In this document: piece after piece, positions 27,173 to 34,853 of the stretch
Layout of the letters: the number at the start of each line of letters is the position of its first letter
How positions within the stretch are numbered: the first letter of the stretch is position 1
DNA from: Martinezella tropici
GTDB lineage: Bacteria; Pseudomonadota; Alphaproteobacteria; Rhizobiales; Rhizobiaceae
Reading direction: 5' to 3'
Assembly (NCBI GenBank): GCA_000799755.1
Contig: JUHI01000002.1
Span: 62,001-126,000, forward strand
Length of the DNA: 64,000 bases
The notes under the pieces: generated by a model
Seen by the model: the letters and a program-made list of their open reading frames with translations, nothing else
Database searches by the model: none
What the model was told of the DNA's origin: nothing
Translations under genes and position numbers: made by a program

Positions 27173-27301
27173 AGGCATTTTACAAGCGCGCGATCACGGC
27201 TTGACGGTCAATGAATAAGATGTTTACTTATAAATCATTGATCCATATTTGGGTCTAGAGGGCAATCGGGCAAGGGGTCCGATCTCAAGGGAGGAAGTTC
27301 G

Positions 27302-28618
27302 ATGAGGAATTGGAGGGCCGGTGTTGCTGCCGGCATGATGGCATTGCTTGCGAGCACTTCGGTCTTTGCCGCCGATCAGCCGGGCAAGTTTCCGGGCGTG
27401 ACGATCGACGCCAAGCTCATCGGCGGTCAGCAATATGAGCCGCTTTATGCGCGCATTGCCGAGTGGGAGAAGGAGACGGGCGCCAAGGTCAACATTCTCT
27501 CCAAGAAGAACCACTTCGAGCTCGACAAGGAAATCAAGTCGGACATGGCCTCGGGCAGCATCTCCTGGTGCGTGGGCTCGAACCATTCGTCTTTCGCGCC
27601 CCAATACCCCGATCTCTACACCGATCTCTCCAAGCTTCTGCCCAAGGAAGAAATCGACAAGTATGTCGAGTCGACCATTCAGGCATCGACGATCGATGGC
27701 CGTCTGATCATGCTGCCGCGCGCCCAGTTCGACGTCTCGGCGCTCTATTATCAGAAGAGCCTCTATAACGACGAAGCCAAGAAGACGGCCTTCAAGGCCA
27801 AGTACGGCTACGATCTGGCACCGCCGAAGACCTGGAAGGAAGTGTCCGACCAATCGATCTTCTTCGCCAATCCGCCGAATTTCTTCGGCACGCAGTTCCC
27901 CGGCAAGGAAGAGGCCATCAACGGCCGCTTCTATGAAATGCTGGTCGCCGAAGGCGGCGAATATCTCGACAAGGACGGCAAGCCGGCCTTCAACTCCGAA
28001 GCCGGCGTGCGTGCGCTCGACTGGTTCGTCAACATGTACAAGGCCAAGGCTGTTCCCGCAGGCGTGACCAACTATCTTTGGGACGATCTCGGCGCAGGCT
28101 TTGCATCGGGCTCCATTGCGCTCGATCTCGACTGGCCGGGCTGGGCGACTTACTTCAACGATCCGAAGTCCTCGAAGGTTGCCGGTAATGTCGGCGTCGT
28201 CGTGCAGCCTGTCGGCTCGTCCGGCAAGCACACCGGCTGGTCCGGCCACCACGGCTTTTCGGTCACCGAGGCCTGCGCTCACAAGGATGCTGCCGCTTCG
28301 CTCGTGCTATTCCTGACGAATGACGACTCGCAGAAGCTTGAGGCCGCCAACGGCACGTTGCCGACCCGCAAGGCTGTTTGGGATTGGGATATCCAGCAGG
28401 CTGCTTCCGACCCCTACAAGAAGGAAGTGCTGAGCACCTTCCAGGAAGCCATGAAGTACGCTTTCCCGGTTCCGCGCACGCCGCAGTGGATCGAGATTTC
28501 CAACGTCGTCTATCCCGAGCTTCAGGCTGCCATCCTCGGCGACAAGAGCTCCAAGGAAGCACTCGACACGGCTGCCCAGAAGGCAACCGATGTGCTGAAG
28601 GACGCCGGCGCGCTGTAA
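27302..28618 (+). CDS. Sugar ABC transporter, periplasmic binding protein
   Basis: A 438-residue periplasmic binding protein (ABC family 1) with a signal peptide (MRNWRAGVAAGMMALLAS followed by TSVFA, cut near residue 23). The mature protein has the usual two-lobe order: IAEWEKETGAKVNILSKKN near the start, then LIMLPRAQFDVSALYYQKSL, and a C-terminal helix KEALDTAAQKATDVLKDAG. GGAGGAAGTTCG precedes the ATG. It is the first gene of a plus-strand operon with two permeases, an ATPase and five to six catabolic genes. I recall a similar gene set assigned to L-fucose uptake in Sinorhizobium meliloti, so L-fucose or a related deoxy sugar or acid is the leading ligand. A strong hairpin follows the gene. 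Confidence 0.87.
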   Translation: MRNWRAGVAAGMMALLASTSVFAADQPGKFPGVTIDAKLIGGQQYEPLYARIAEWEKETGAKVNILSKKNHFELDKEIKSDMASGSISWCVGSNHSSFAPQYPDLYTDLSKLLPKEEIDKYVESTIQASTIDGRLIMLPRAQFDVSALYYQKSLYNDEAKKTAFKAKYGYDLAPPKTWKEVSDQSIFFANPPNFFGTQFPGKEEAINGRFYEMLVAEGGEYLDKDGKPAFNSEAGVRALDWFVNMYKAKAVPAGVTNYLWDDLGAGFASGSIALDLDWPGWATYFNDPKSSKVAGNVGVVVQPVGSSGKHTGWSGHHGFSVTEACAHKDAAASLVLFLTNDDSQKLEAANGTLPTRKAVWDWDIQQAASDPYKKEVLSTFQEAMKYAFPVPRTPQWIEISNVVYPELQAAILGDKSSKEALDTAAQKATDVLKDAGAL

Positions 28619-28630
28619 GCGATGCAATCG

Positions 28631-28660
28631 AAATCCCGCGCTTTCAGCAGCGCGGGATTT
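28631..28660 (+). other. Intra-operon hairpin after the binding-protein gene
   Basis: AAATCCCGCGCT at 28631-28642 pairs perfectly with AGCGCGGGATTT at 28649-28660, a 12-base stem with a six-base loop, starting 12 bases after the stop. No U-run follows. It probably protects the upstream message or attenuates the permease genes. Confidence 0.65.
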
Positions 28661-28805
28661 CCGCAGTCTGATTTCGAGATCGTTTTCGATCACCGCCGCG
28701 AGGCGCCGCTCTGTGCCTGCCGGTTTCGTGCCGGGTCTCGTCCTTATGCAATTCATTCCACGCAGTCCGGGCCACGCTGCCGAGGAATGCCGACAGGTGC
28801 AAACC

Positions 28806-29699
28806 ATGCCTAAAAGAATATCTCCACCGGTCCTGCTTCTCCTTCCGGCGATTATCGTCCTTGCGGCCGTGGTGCTGTTTCCGCTGCTTCTGTCCTTCTA
28901 TTCCAGTTTCACGCCGTTCCGCCTGACGCGGCCAGCCACGCTCTTCACCTTCATCGGTCTGCGCAACTACATGCGCATCCTGACCGATCCGGTGTTCCTG
29001 GCTGCTTTTGTACGCACCGTCGTTTTGCTGACGATCGCCCTCAATCTGGAAATGCTGCTCGGTCTGGGATTGGCGCTACTGGTCAACAAGGCGACCCACG
29101 GCAAGCGCATTCTGCGCACGCTGATGATGTTCCCGATGATGTTTTCGCCTGTGCTCGTCGGCTTCCAGTTCAAGTTCATGTTCAACGACAATGTCGGTAT
29201 CATCAACAATGCGCTGCAGTCGCTGGGCATTACCAATGATGCCATACCGTGGCTCATCGACGGCAATCTGGCGCTGCTGTCCATCGTTATCGCCGAAGTC
29301 TGGTCTTCGACCTCGGTCTTCGCGATCCTCATCCTTGCGGGTCTGCTCGCCATGCCGCAGGAGCCGGTGGAGGCCGCGAAGGTTGATGGCTGCACCAGCT
29401 GGCAGACCTTCCGCTATGTCACCTGGCCGTTCCTGATGCCCTTTGCCTTCATTGCCATGACGATCCGCTCGCTCGACGTCGCCCGCGCTTACGACATCGT
29501 CAAGATCATGACGGATGGCGGGCCAGCGCGGCGCACGGAGCTGATCTGGACGCTGGTCGGACGCACCGCTTATGCCGATGCGCAGATGGGGCTTGCCAAC
29601 GCCATGGCCTATGTCTCGATCATTCTTTCGATCGCCTTCACAGTCTATTTCTTCCGTAAGCTGGCGCTTGCCCGCACCCAGATCGGAGCGGAGTGGTAA
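28806..29699 (+). CDS. Sugar ABC transporter permease 1
   Basis: A 297-residue MalF/UgpA-type inner-membrane permease. Helix 1 is VLLLLPAIIVLAAVVLFPLL, five more hydrophobic segments follow, and the coupling loop is EAAKVDGCTSWQTFRYVTWP. I begin at the ATG at 28806 (MPKRISPPVLL), preceded by ACAGGTGC. The 31 upstream codons of the open frame cover non-coding sequence after the hairpin. It pairs with the next permease, whose start lies 2 bases after this stop. Confidence 0.88.
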   Translation: MPKRISPPVLLLLPAIIVLAAVVLFPLLLSFYSSFTPFRLTRPATLFTFIGLRNYMRILTDPVFLAAFVRTVVLLTIALNLEMLLGLGLALLVNKATHGKRILRTLMMFPMMFSPVLVGFQFKFMFNDNVGIINNALQSLGITNDAIPWLIDGNLALLSIVIAEVWSSTSVFAILILAGLLAMPQEPVEAAKVDGCTSWQTFRYVTWPFLMPFAFIAMTIRSLDVARAYDIVKIMTDGGPARRTELIWTLVGRTAYADAQMGLANAMAYVSIILSIAFTVYFFRKLALARTQIGAEW

Positions 29700-29701
29700 T
29701 C

Positions 29702-30568
29702 ATGGATCGCAACGCTCAACAACGCCTGCATCGCCGCCTCTGGAAGGTCGCCTATCTCATCGGCCTCTTCCTCGCGATGCTCATCATCTGCCTGCCCGGC
29801 TTGTGGATCATCATCAGCTCGCTGCGCCCGACCGTCGAAATCATGGCGAAGCCCGCGGTCTGGATTCCGCAGGAGCTTTCGCTGGAAGCCTATCGCTCCA
29901 TGTTCAGCGGCGTCGGGCAAGGCGGCATTCCCGTCTGGGATTATTTCCGCAATTCGCTGATCATCTCCATCACCTCGACCGCGATTGCGCTCGTCATCGG
30001 CATGTCCGGCGGCTATGCCTTCGCCCGCTTCCGGTTCCGCGGCAAATCGGCCGTGTTCCTCGGGCTGATGCTGACGCGCTCCGTACCCGGGGTTGCCCTT
30101 TCACTGCCGCTCTTCATGGTCTATGCGCGGCTTGGGATCATCGACACGCATTTCGGCCTGATCCTCACCTATGTCGCGCTGAACGTGCCTTTCACGATCT
30201 GGCTGATCGACGGCTTCTTCCGGCAGGTTCCTAAGGATCTTGCCGAAGCCGCGCAGATCGACGGCTGCACGCGCTGGCAGGCTTTCTGGCAGGTGGAATT
30301 CCCGCTTGCCGGTCCTGGGATCGCATCCGCCGGCATCTTCGCCTTCCTCACCTGCTGGAACGAGTACGCCCTGGCATCGCAGCTGACGCGCTCCGTCGAT
30401 TCCAAGACGCTGCCCGTCGGCCTGCTCGATTACACGGCCGAGTTCACCATCGACTGGCGCGGCATGTGCGCGCTTGCGGTCGTGATGATCATTCCGGCGC
30501 TCGCTCTCACTTTCATCATTCAGAAGCATCTGGTGTCGGGTCTGACATTCGGTGCGGTCAAAGGTTGA
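29702..30568 (+). CDS. Sugar ABC transporter permease 2
   Basis: A 288-residue MalG-type permease. Helix 1 is near VAYLIGLFLAMLIICLPGLW, the coupling loop is EAAQIDGCTRWQAFWQVEFP, and the tail is [15 protein letters not shown]. The ATG at 29702 has GGAG nine bases upstream; a GTG three codons earlier is possible but would overlap the previous gene. The ATPase starts six bases after its stop. With permease 1 it forms the channel of the importer described at 27302. Confidence 0.9.
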   Translation: MDRNAQQRLHRRLWKVAYLIGLFLAMLIICLPGLWIIISSLRPTVEIMAKPAVWIPQELSLEAYRSMFSGVGQGGIPVWDYFRNSLIISITSTAIALVIGMSGGYAFARFRFRGKSAVFLGLMLTRSVPGVALSLPLFMVYARLGIIDTHFGLILTYVALNVPFTIWLIDGFFRQVPKDLAEAAQIDGCTRWQAFWQVEFPLAGPGIASAGIFAFLTCWNEYALASQLTRSVDSKTLPVGLLDYTAEFTIDWRGMCALAVVMIIPALALTFIIQKHLVSGLTFGAVKG

Positions 30569-30574
30569 TCCCTC

Positions 30575-31672
30575 ATGGCTCAGGTTTCTCTTAAAAAACT
30601 CGTCAAGCGCTACGGCGCTCTGGAAATCGTCCACGGCATCGATCTCGATATCGCCGACAAGGAGTTCATCGCGCTCGTCGGGCCGTCCGGCTGTGGCAAG
30701 TCGACAACGCTGCGTATGATCGCCGGCCTGGAGGATGTCTCCGGCGGCACGATCGAGATCGGCGATACCGTCGTCAACGACCTGCCGCCACGCGATCGCA
30801 ACATCTCCATGGTGTTCCAGTCCTATGCGCTCTATCCGCATATGACGGTGCGCGAGAACATGGGCTTCTCGCTGAAGATCGCCAAGCAACCGCAGGCGGA
30901 AATCGACAAGCGCGTCAACGAGGCAGCTGCCATTTTGAGCCTCGAAGCTCTGATGGATCGGCGCCCGGCACAGCTTTCCGGCGGTCAGCGCCAGCGCGTC
31001 GCCATGGGTCGTGCGATCGTCCGCCAGCCGGAAGTCTTCCTCTTCGACGAGCCGCTGTCGAACCTCGACGCCAAGCTGCGCACGCAGATGCGCACCGAGA
31101 TCAAGAAGCTGCATGCCAAGGTGCAGTCGACTGTCGTCTATGTGACGCACGACCAGGTCGAGGCCATGACGCTGGCCGACCGCATCGTCATCATGCGCGA
31201 TGGTTATATCGAGCAGGTCGGCACACCGGACGAAGTGTTCAAGCGGCCTGCCACGCGCTTCGTTGCCGGCTTCATCGGATCGCCTCCGATGAACATCGAA
31301 GAGGCGACGCTGAAAGCGGGCGAGCTGGTCTTCACGAATGGCGACCGTCTGCCGCTGCCGAGCCAGTTTGCAGGCAAGGTCAAGGAAGGTGAGAAGGTCG
31401 CGTTCGGCCTCAGACCGGACGATATCTTCCCGACCGGCCACGGTCTGCACTCGGGCGCGGAAGCCGCCGTCTACGAGCTGACCCTACCCGTCGCTATCAC
31501 CGAGCCGCTCGGCAACGAAACGCTCGTTTTCATTGAGTTTGCCGGCCGCGAATGGGTGACACGCATGCTCAATCCGCGTGCGCTGAAGAGCGGCGAACAG
31601 CTGAAGATGAGCTTCGACCTTAGTCAGGCACACCTCTTCTCCGTCGAAACCGGCAAGAGCCTGGCAATCTAA
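30575..31672 (+). CDS. Sugar ABC transporter ATP-binding protein (UgpC/MalK type)
   Basis: A 365-residue ATPase with Walker [10 protein letters not shown] (about 39-47), Q-loop [12 protein letters not shown], signature LSGGQRQR, Walker [12 protein letters not shown] and H-loop [11 protein letters not shown]-terminal TOBE/OB region of about 120 residues follows (FGLRPDDIFPTGHG and onward), longer than in the SmoK protein. All catalytic residues are intact. It belongs to the operon of 27302-36820; the enolase-superfamily gene starts 12 bases downstream. Confidence 0.92.
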   Translation: MAQVSLKKLVKRYGALEIVHGIDLDIADKEFIALVGPSGCGKSTTLRMIAGLEDVSGGTIEIGDTVVNDLPPRDRNISMVFQSYALYPHMTVRENMGFSLKIAKQPQAEIDKRVNEAAAILSLEALMDRRPAQLSGGQRQRVAMGRAIVRQPEVFLFDEPLSNLDAKLRTQMRTEIKKLHAKVQSTVVYVTHDQVEAMTLADRIVIMRDGYIEQVGTPDEVFKRPATRFVAGFIGSPPMNIEEATLKAGELVFTNGDRLPLPSQFAGKVKEGEKVAFGLRPDDIFPTGHGLHSGAEAAVYELTLPVAITEPLGNETLVFIEFAGREWVTRMLNPRALKSGEQLKMSFDLSQAHLFSVETGKSLAI

Positions 31673-31684
31673 GGAATAGCTCCC

Positions 31685-32797
31685 ATGGCACGTATCGAGA
31701 AAATAGAACTGCGGATGGTCGACCTGCCGCCGAAGGTGAAGCGGACGGACGCGATCCAGAGCTTCGTCAGCCAGGAAACGCCGATCGTCACCATCACCGA
31801 CAGCGACGGCGCTGTCGGCACCGGCTACAGCTATACGATCGGCACCGGCGGTTCTTCCGTCATGCGGTTGCTCTCCGACCATCTGGTGCCGCTTTTGATC
31901 GGTGAGGATGCCGATTGCATCGAGGCCATCTGGCACAAAATGGAATTCGCAACCCACGCCACGACCATCGGTCCCATCACGGCGCTGGCACTTGCGGCGG
32001 TCGACACCGCACTTTGGGACCTGCGGGCGAAGAAGCAGAACCTGCCGCTCTGGAAGCTTGCCGGCGGCGCCAAGGATCGCTGCCCGCTTTACACGACCGA
32101 GGGCGGCTGGCTTCATATCGAGAAGGAAGCCCTCGTTGAAGACGCTCTGCAGGCGAAGGCCAAGGGTTTTTCCGGCTCGAAGGTAAAGATAGGCAAGCCG
32201 CACGGTTCGGAAGATTACGACCGATTGGCCGCAATGCGTCTGGCACTTGGGTCTGGTTTCGAGATCATGACCGACTGCAATCAGGGCTTCACCGTCGACG
32301 AGGCGATCCGCCGCGCGGCTCGATTGAAGGAACTCGACCTTGCCTGGATCGAGGAGCCGCTGCCGGCTGATGATCTCGACGCCCATATCCGGTTGACCCG
32401 ATCGACGCCGACGCCGATCGCGGTTGGCGAATCCATGTATTCGGTCCGGCATTTCCGTGAATATATGCAGAAGGGTGCCTGCTCGATCGTGCAGGTGGAT
32501 GTTGCCCGCATCGGCGGCATTACACCCTGGCTGAAGGTGGCGCATGCTGCCGAGGCCTTCGATATTCCGGTCTGCCCGCACTTCCTGATGGAGCTGCATG
32601 TCAGCCTCACCTGCGCTGTGCCGAACGGCAAATATGTCGAATACATTCCGCAGCTCGACGATCTGACGACGAAGGGCATGGAAATCGTCGACGGCAAGGC
32701 GCTGGCGCCTTCCGAGCCCGGCATCGGCATCGAGTGGGATTGGGAAGCGGTGAAGGCGCGTTCGATCGGCGAATTCACCCGGGAAATCCACGGCTGA
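31685..32797 (+). CDS. Enolase-superfamily sugar-acid dehydratase (mandelate racemase subgroup)
   Basis: A 370-residue enzyme of the mandelate racemase/muconate lactonizing group. The base motif K-x-K is Lys166/Lys168 (GSKVKIG), the metal ligands are Asp197 (MTDCNQG), Glu223 (WIEEPL) and Glu249 (AVGES), and the His-Asp dyad is Asp272 (QVDVARIGG) with His299 (VCPHFLME). Spacing is the same as in mandelate racemase, two residues higher throughout, so the catalytic set is complete. Such enzymes abstract the proton next to a carboxylate and dehydrate sugar acids to 2-keto-3-deoxy acids. Context points to a deoxyhexonate or pentonate such as L-fuconate. It is shorter than the well-known L-fuconate dehydratases (about 430-440 residues), so the substrate could differ. 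Confidence 0.85.
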   Translation: MARIEKIELRMVDLPPKVKRTDAIQSFVSQETPIVTITDSDGAVGTGYSYTIGTGGSSVMRLLSDHLVPLLIGEDADCIEAIWHKMEFATHATTIGPITALALAAVDTALWDLRAKKQNLPLWKLAGGAKDRCPLYTTEGGWLHIEKEALVEDALQAKAKGFSGSKVKIGKPHGSEDYDRLAAMRLALGSGFEIMTDCNQGFTVDEAIRRAARLKELDLAWIEEPLPADDLDAHIRLTRSTPTPIAVGESMYSVRHFREYMQKGACSIVQVDVARIGGITPWLKVAHAAEAFDIPVCPHFLMELHVSLTCAVPNGKYVEYIPQLDDLTTKGMEIVDGKALAPSEPGIGIEWDWEAVKARSIGEFTREIHG

Positions 32798-32810
32798 GGA
32801 GGAACGGGCC

Positions 32811-33140
32811 ATGCAGCGGATGGGAATGGTGATCGGTCTGGAGCCGGCCAAGATCGCTGAATACAAGGCGCTTCATGCGGCCGTCTGGCCCGAGATCCTG
32901 GCGCTGATCTCCGAATGCAACGTCACCAACTATTCGATCTTCCTGAAGGAGCCGGAAAATCTGCTCTTCGGCTATTGGGAATATGTCGGCACGGATTTCG
33001 CGGCCGATATGCGAAAGATGGCCGCGAGCCCGAAGAACCAGGAATGGTGGTCGGTCTGTATCCCGTGTCAGAAGCCGCTCGAGACCCGCAAGCAGGGTGA
33101 ATGGTGGGCCATGATGGAGGAGGTGTTTCATCATGATTAG
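32811..33140 (+). CDS. L-rhamnose/L-fucose mutarotase (RhaM family)
   Basis: A 109-residue protein of the RhaM/DUF718 family, small dimeric enzymes that interconvert alpha and beta anomers of L-rhamnose or L-fucose. Recognisable are the N-terminal MGMVIGLEPAKIAEYKALH, the VWPEILALI helix with its preceding histidine, the YSIFLKEPENLLFGYWEY strand pair and the C-terminal WWAMMEEVFHHD tail. Length is close to the family norm of about 104. GAGGAGG precedes the ATG. It is the fifth gene of the operon; a mutarotase makes sense if the free 6-deoxy sugar is imported and oxidised by a dehydrogenase that prefers one anomer. Confidence 0.87.
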   Translation: MQRMGMVIGLEPAKIAEYKALHAAVWPEILALISECNVTNYSIFLKEPENLLFGYWEYVGTDFAADMRKMAASPKNQEWWSVCIPCQKPLETRKQGEWWAMMEEVFHHD

Positions 33141-33156
33141 GGCTTGGAGTGGGACA

Positions 33157-33312
33157 GACCGCGAAGCGGTCACCTCCCCCTTGAGGGGGGAGGTCGTGCG
33201 GAATGCGCGGGTGGGGGTGATGCTCCGGGCGCGTAGTGCTGCTGTTTTTGCACGAGGAGGGATCACCCCGCCCCGGACCTTTGGTCCGACCCTCCCCCTC
33301 AAGGGGAGGGTG
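33157..33312. repeat. Rhizobial intergenic repeat with hairpin over the next ribosome site
   Basis: Between two operon genes lies a 150-base element made of hairpins: GACCGC/GCGGTC near 33158-33172, ACCTCCCCC with GGGGGAGGT (33172-33194), and CCCTCCCC (33290-33297) with GGGGAGGG (33303-33310) around a CTCAA loop. Left and right ends are inverted copies of a C-rich/G-rich core. The right hairpin ends four bases before the ATG of the next gene and contains its only visible ribosome-binding site. The sequence type resembles repeats with CTCCCCCTTGAGGGGGAG-like cores that I recall from rhizobial intergenic regions. Confidence 0.7.
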
Positions 33313-33314
33313 CA

Positions 33315-34388
33315 ATGAGTTTCGATCCCAAATCCCTCCGTCAATGGTGGCCGAAGCCGTCAAAGCCGCGTCCGATCGTGATCTTCGGCGCCGGCAGCAT
33401 CGTCGGTGACGCCCATCTGCCGGCGTACAGGCAAGGCGGTTTTCCGGTTGCGGGTCTTTACGATCCGAATGCCGAGAAAGCGGCGGCGCTCGCCGCTCAA
33501 TGGGGCATCCGTACTTTCGCCTCCGAGGCAGAAGCGCTTGCCATAGAAGGTGCTATTTTCGATCTCGCGACGCCGCCGGCGGCCCATGCGCTAATCTTGT
33601 CGAAGCTGCCGCGCGGTTCCTTCGCGCTGATCCAGAAGCCGATGGGCAGCGATCTTAATGGCGCCTCCGACATTCTGCGGGTCTGCCGCGAGCGTGACAT
33701 CAAGGCGGCGGTCAATTTCCAGCTCCGTTTCGCGCCGATGATGCTGGCGCTCTACGATGCCGTGAACAAGGGCTATCTCGGAGATGTCGTCGATTTCGAT
33801 GCATGGCTGGCGCTCGCCACGCCCTGGGGTCTGTGGCCCTTCCTGAAAGGCCTGCCGCGGATCGAGATCGCCATGCACTCGATCCACTATCTCGATTTCA
33901 TTCGCGGACTGCTCGGCAATCCGCAAGGCGTCCACGCCAAGACCATCGGCCATCCCAACCATGACGTCGCGCAGACGCGGACGGCGGCGATCCTCGATTA
34001 TGGCGACAAGGTCCGCTGCGTGCTCTCGGTCAATCACGACCATGACTTCGGCCGCAAGTTCCAGGCCTGCGAGTTTCGCATCGCCGGTACCAAGGGCGCG
34101 GCCTACATCAAGCTCGGCGTCAATCTTGATTATCCGCGCGGTGAGCCGGACGAGTTGTGGATCCGCCCCGAGGGTGGCAGCGATTGGGTTGAGGTGAAGC
34201 TCGAGGGTTCCTGGTTCCCGGACGCCTTCGTCAATCGCATGGCCAACCTGCAACGCTTCGCATCCGGCGAGGATCAGGAGCTGGTCGGCTCCGTCGAGGA
34301 CGCCTGGCAGACCATGGCCCTCGTCGAGGCCGCCTATCGGTCGAGCGCCGCGCCTGCGACGCCGATTGCAGAACTTCCAAAGGCTTGA
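33315..34388 (+). CDS. Gfo/Idh/MocA-family oxidoreductase
   Basis: A 357-residue NAD(P)-dependent dehydrogenase. The N-terminal Rossmann domain starts after about 20 residues with IVIFGAGSIVGDAHLPAY. The family EKP motif appears as IQKPMGSDL, and the catalytic-domain HxxD-like motif as MHSIHYLDFIRG, followed by a long beta-sheet domain (KFQACEFRIAGTKGAAYIKLG). The glutamine in place of glutamate in EKP is a small deviation; the lysine is kept. In this operon it could oxidise the imported sugar to its lactone, feeding the lactonase at 25428. Its ribosome site GGGGAGGG lies inside the stem of an intergenic repeat, so its translation may be reduced or conditional. Confidence 0.83.
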   Translation: MSFDPKSLRQWWPKPSKPRPIVIFGAGSIVGDAHLPAYRQGGFPVAGLYDPNAEKAAALAAQWGIRTFASEAEALAIEGAIFDLATPPAAHALILSKLPRGSFALIQKPMGSDLNGASDILRVCRERDIKAAVNFQLRFAPMMLALYDAVNKGYLGDVVDFDAWLALATPWGLWPFLKGLPRIEIAMHSIHYLDFIRGLLGNPQGVHAKTIGHPNHDVAQTRTAAILDYGDKVRCVLSVNHDHDFGRKFQACEFRIAGTKGAAYIKLGVNLDYPRGEPDELWIRPEGGSDWVEVKLEGSWFPDAFVNRMANLQRFASGEDQELVGSVEDAWQTMALVEAAYRSSAAPATPIAELPKA

Positions 34389-34391
34389 GGA

Positions 34392-34853
34392 ATGGCAGAA
34401 CAAATCATCTATTTCGAAGACTATGAACTCGGTCATGTCAGAGTGACCACGGGACGGACGATTACCGAGACCGATTTCGTCGTTCATGCTGGCCATACCG
34501 GCGATTTCTTCCCGCATCATATGGACGCGGAATTCGCCAAGACCTTGCCCGGCGGCCAGCGCATCGCGCATGGCACCATGATCTTTGCCATCGGCGTCGG
34601 GCTCACGGCCTCGCTCATCAATCCCGTTGCCTTCTCCTATGGCTATGATCGGCTTCGTTTCGTCCGTCCGGTGCATATCGGCGACACGATCCGCACGCGC
34701 GTTACCATTTCGGCGAAAGAGGATGATCCGAAGCGCCCGGCAGCCGGCCGCGTTGTCGAACGCTGTGAGGTGTTGAATCAACGCGATGAAGTCGTGCTCG
34801 CGGCCGATCATATCCTGGTCGTTGAGCGCAAACCGGCTGCGGGGAAGGCATGA
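34392..34853 (+). CDS. MaoC-family hydratase (hot-dog fold)
   Basis: A 153-residue MaoC/(R)-hydratase-type protein, the family that adds water to enoyl-CoA thioesters. The active-site loop is [15 protein letters not shown] with Asp38 and His43 at the family Asp-x4-His spacing. The hydratase core [20 protein letters not shown] and the [20 protein letters not shown] strand follow. It is closely similar to the protein at 24850-25395 in that last segment, but only this copy keeps the catalytic histidine. It starts three bases after the oxidoreductase stop and overlaps the next gene by ATGA, so the three are tightly coupled. Its substrate is unknown; a CoA ester derived from the sugar acid is the working idea. 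Confidence 0.85.
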   Translation: MAEQIIYFEDYELGHVRVTTGRTITETDFVVHAGHTGDFFPHHMDAEFAKTLPGGQRIAHGTMIFAIGVGLTASLINPVAFSYGYDRLRFVRPVHIGDTIRTRVTISAKEDDPKRPAAGRVVERCEVLNQRDEVVLAADHILVVERKPAAGKA

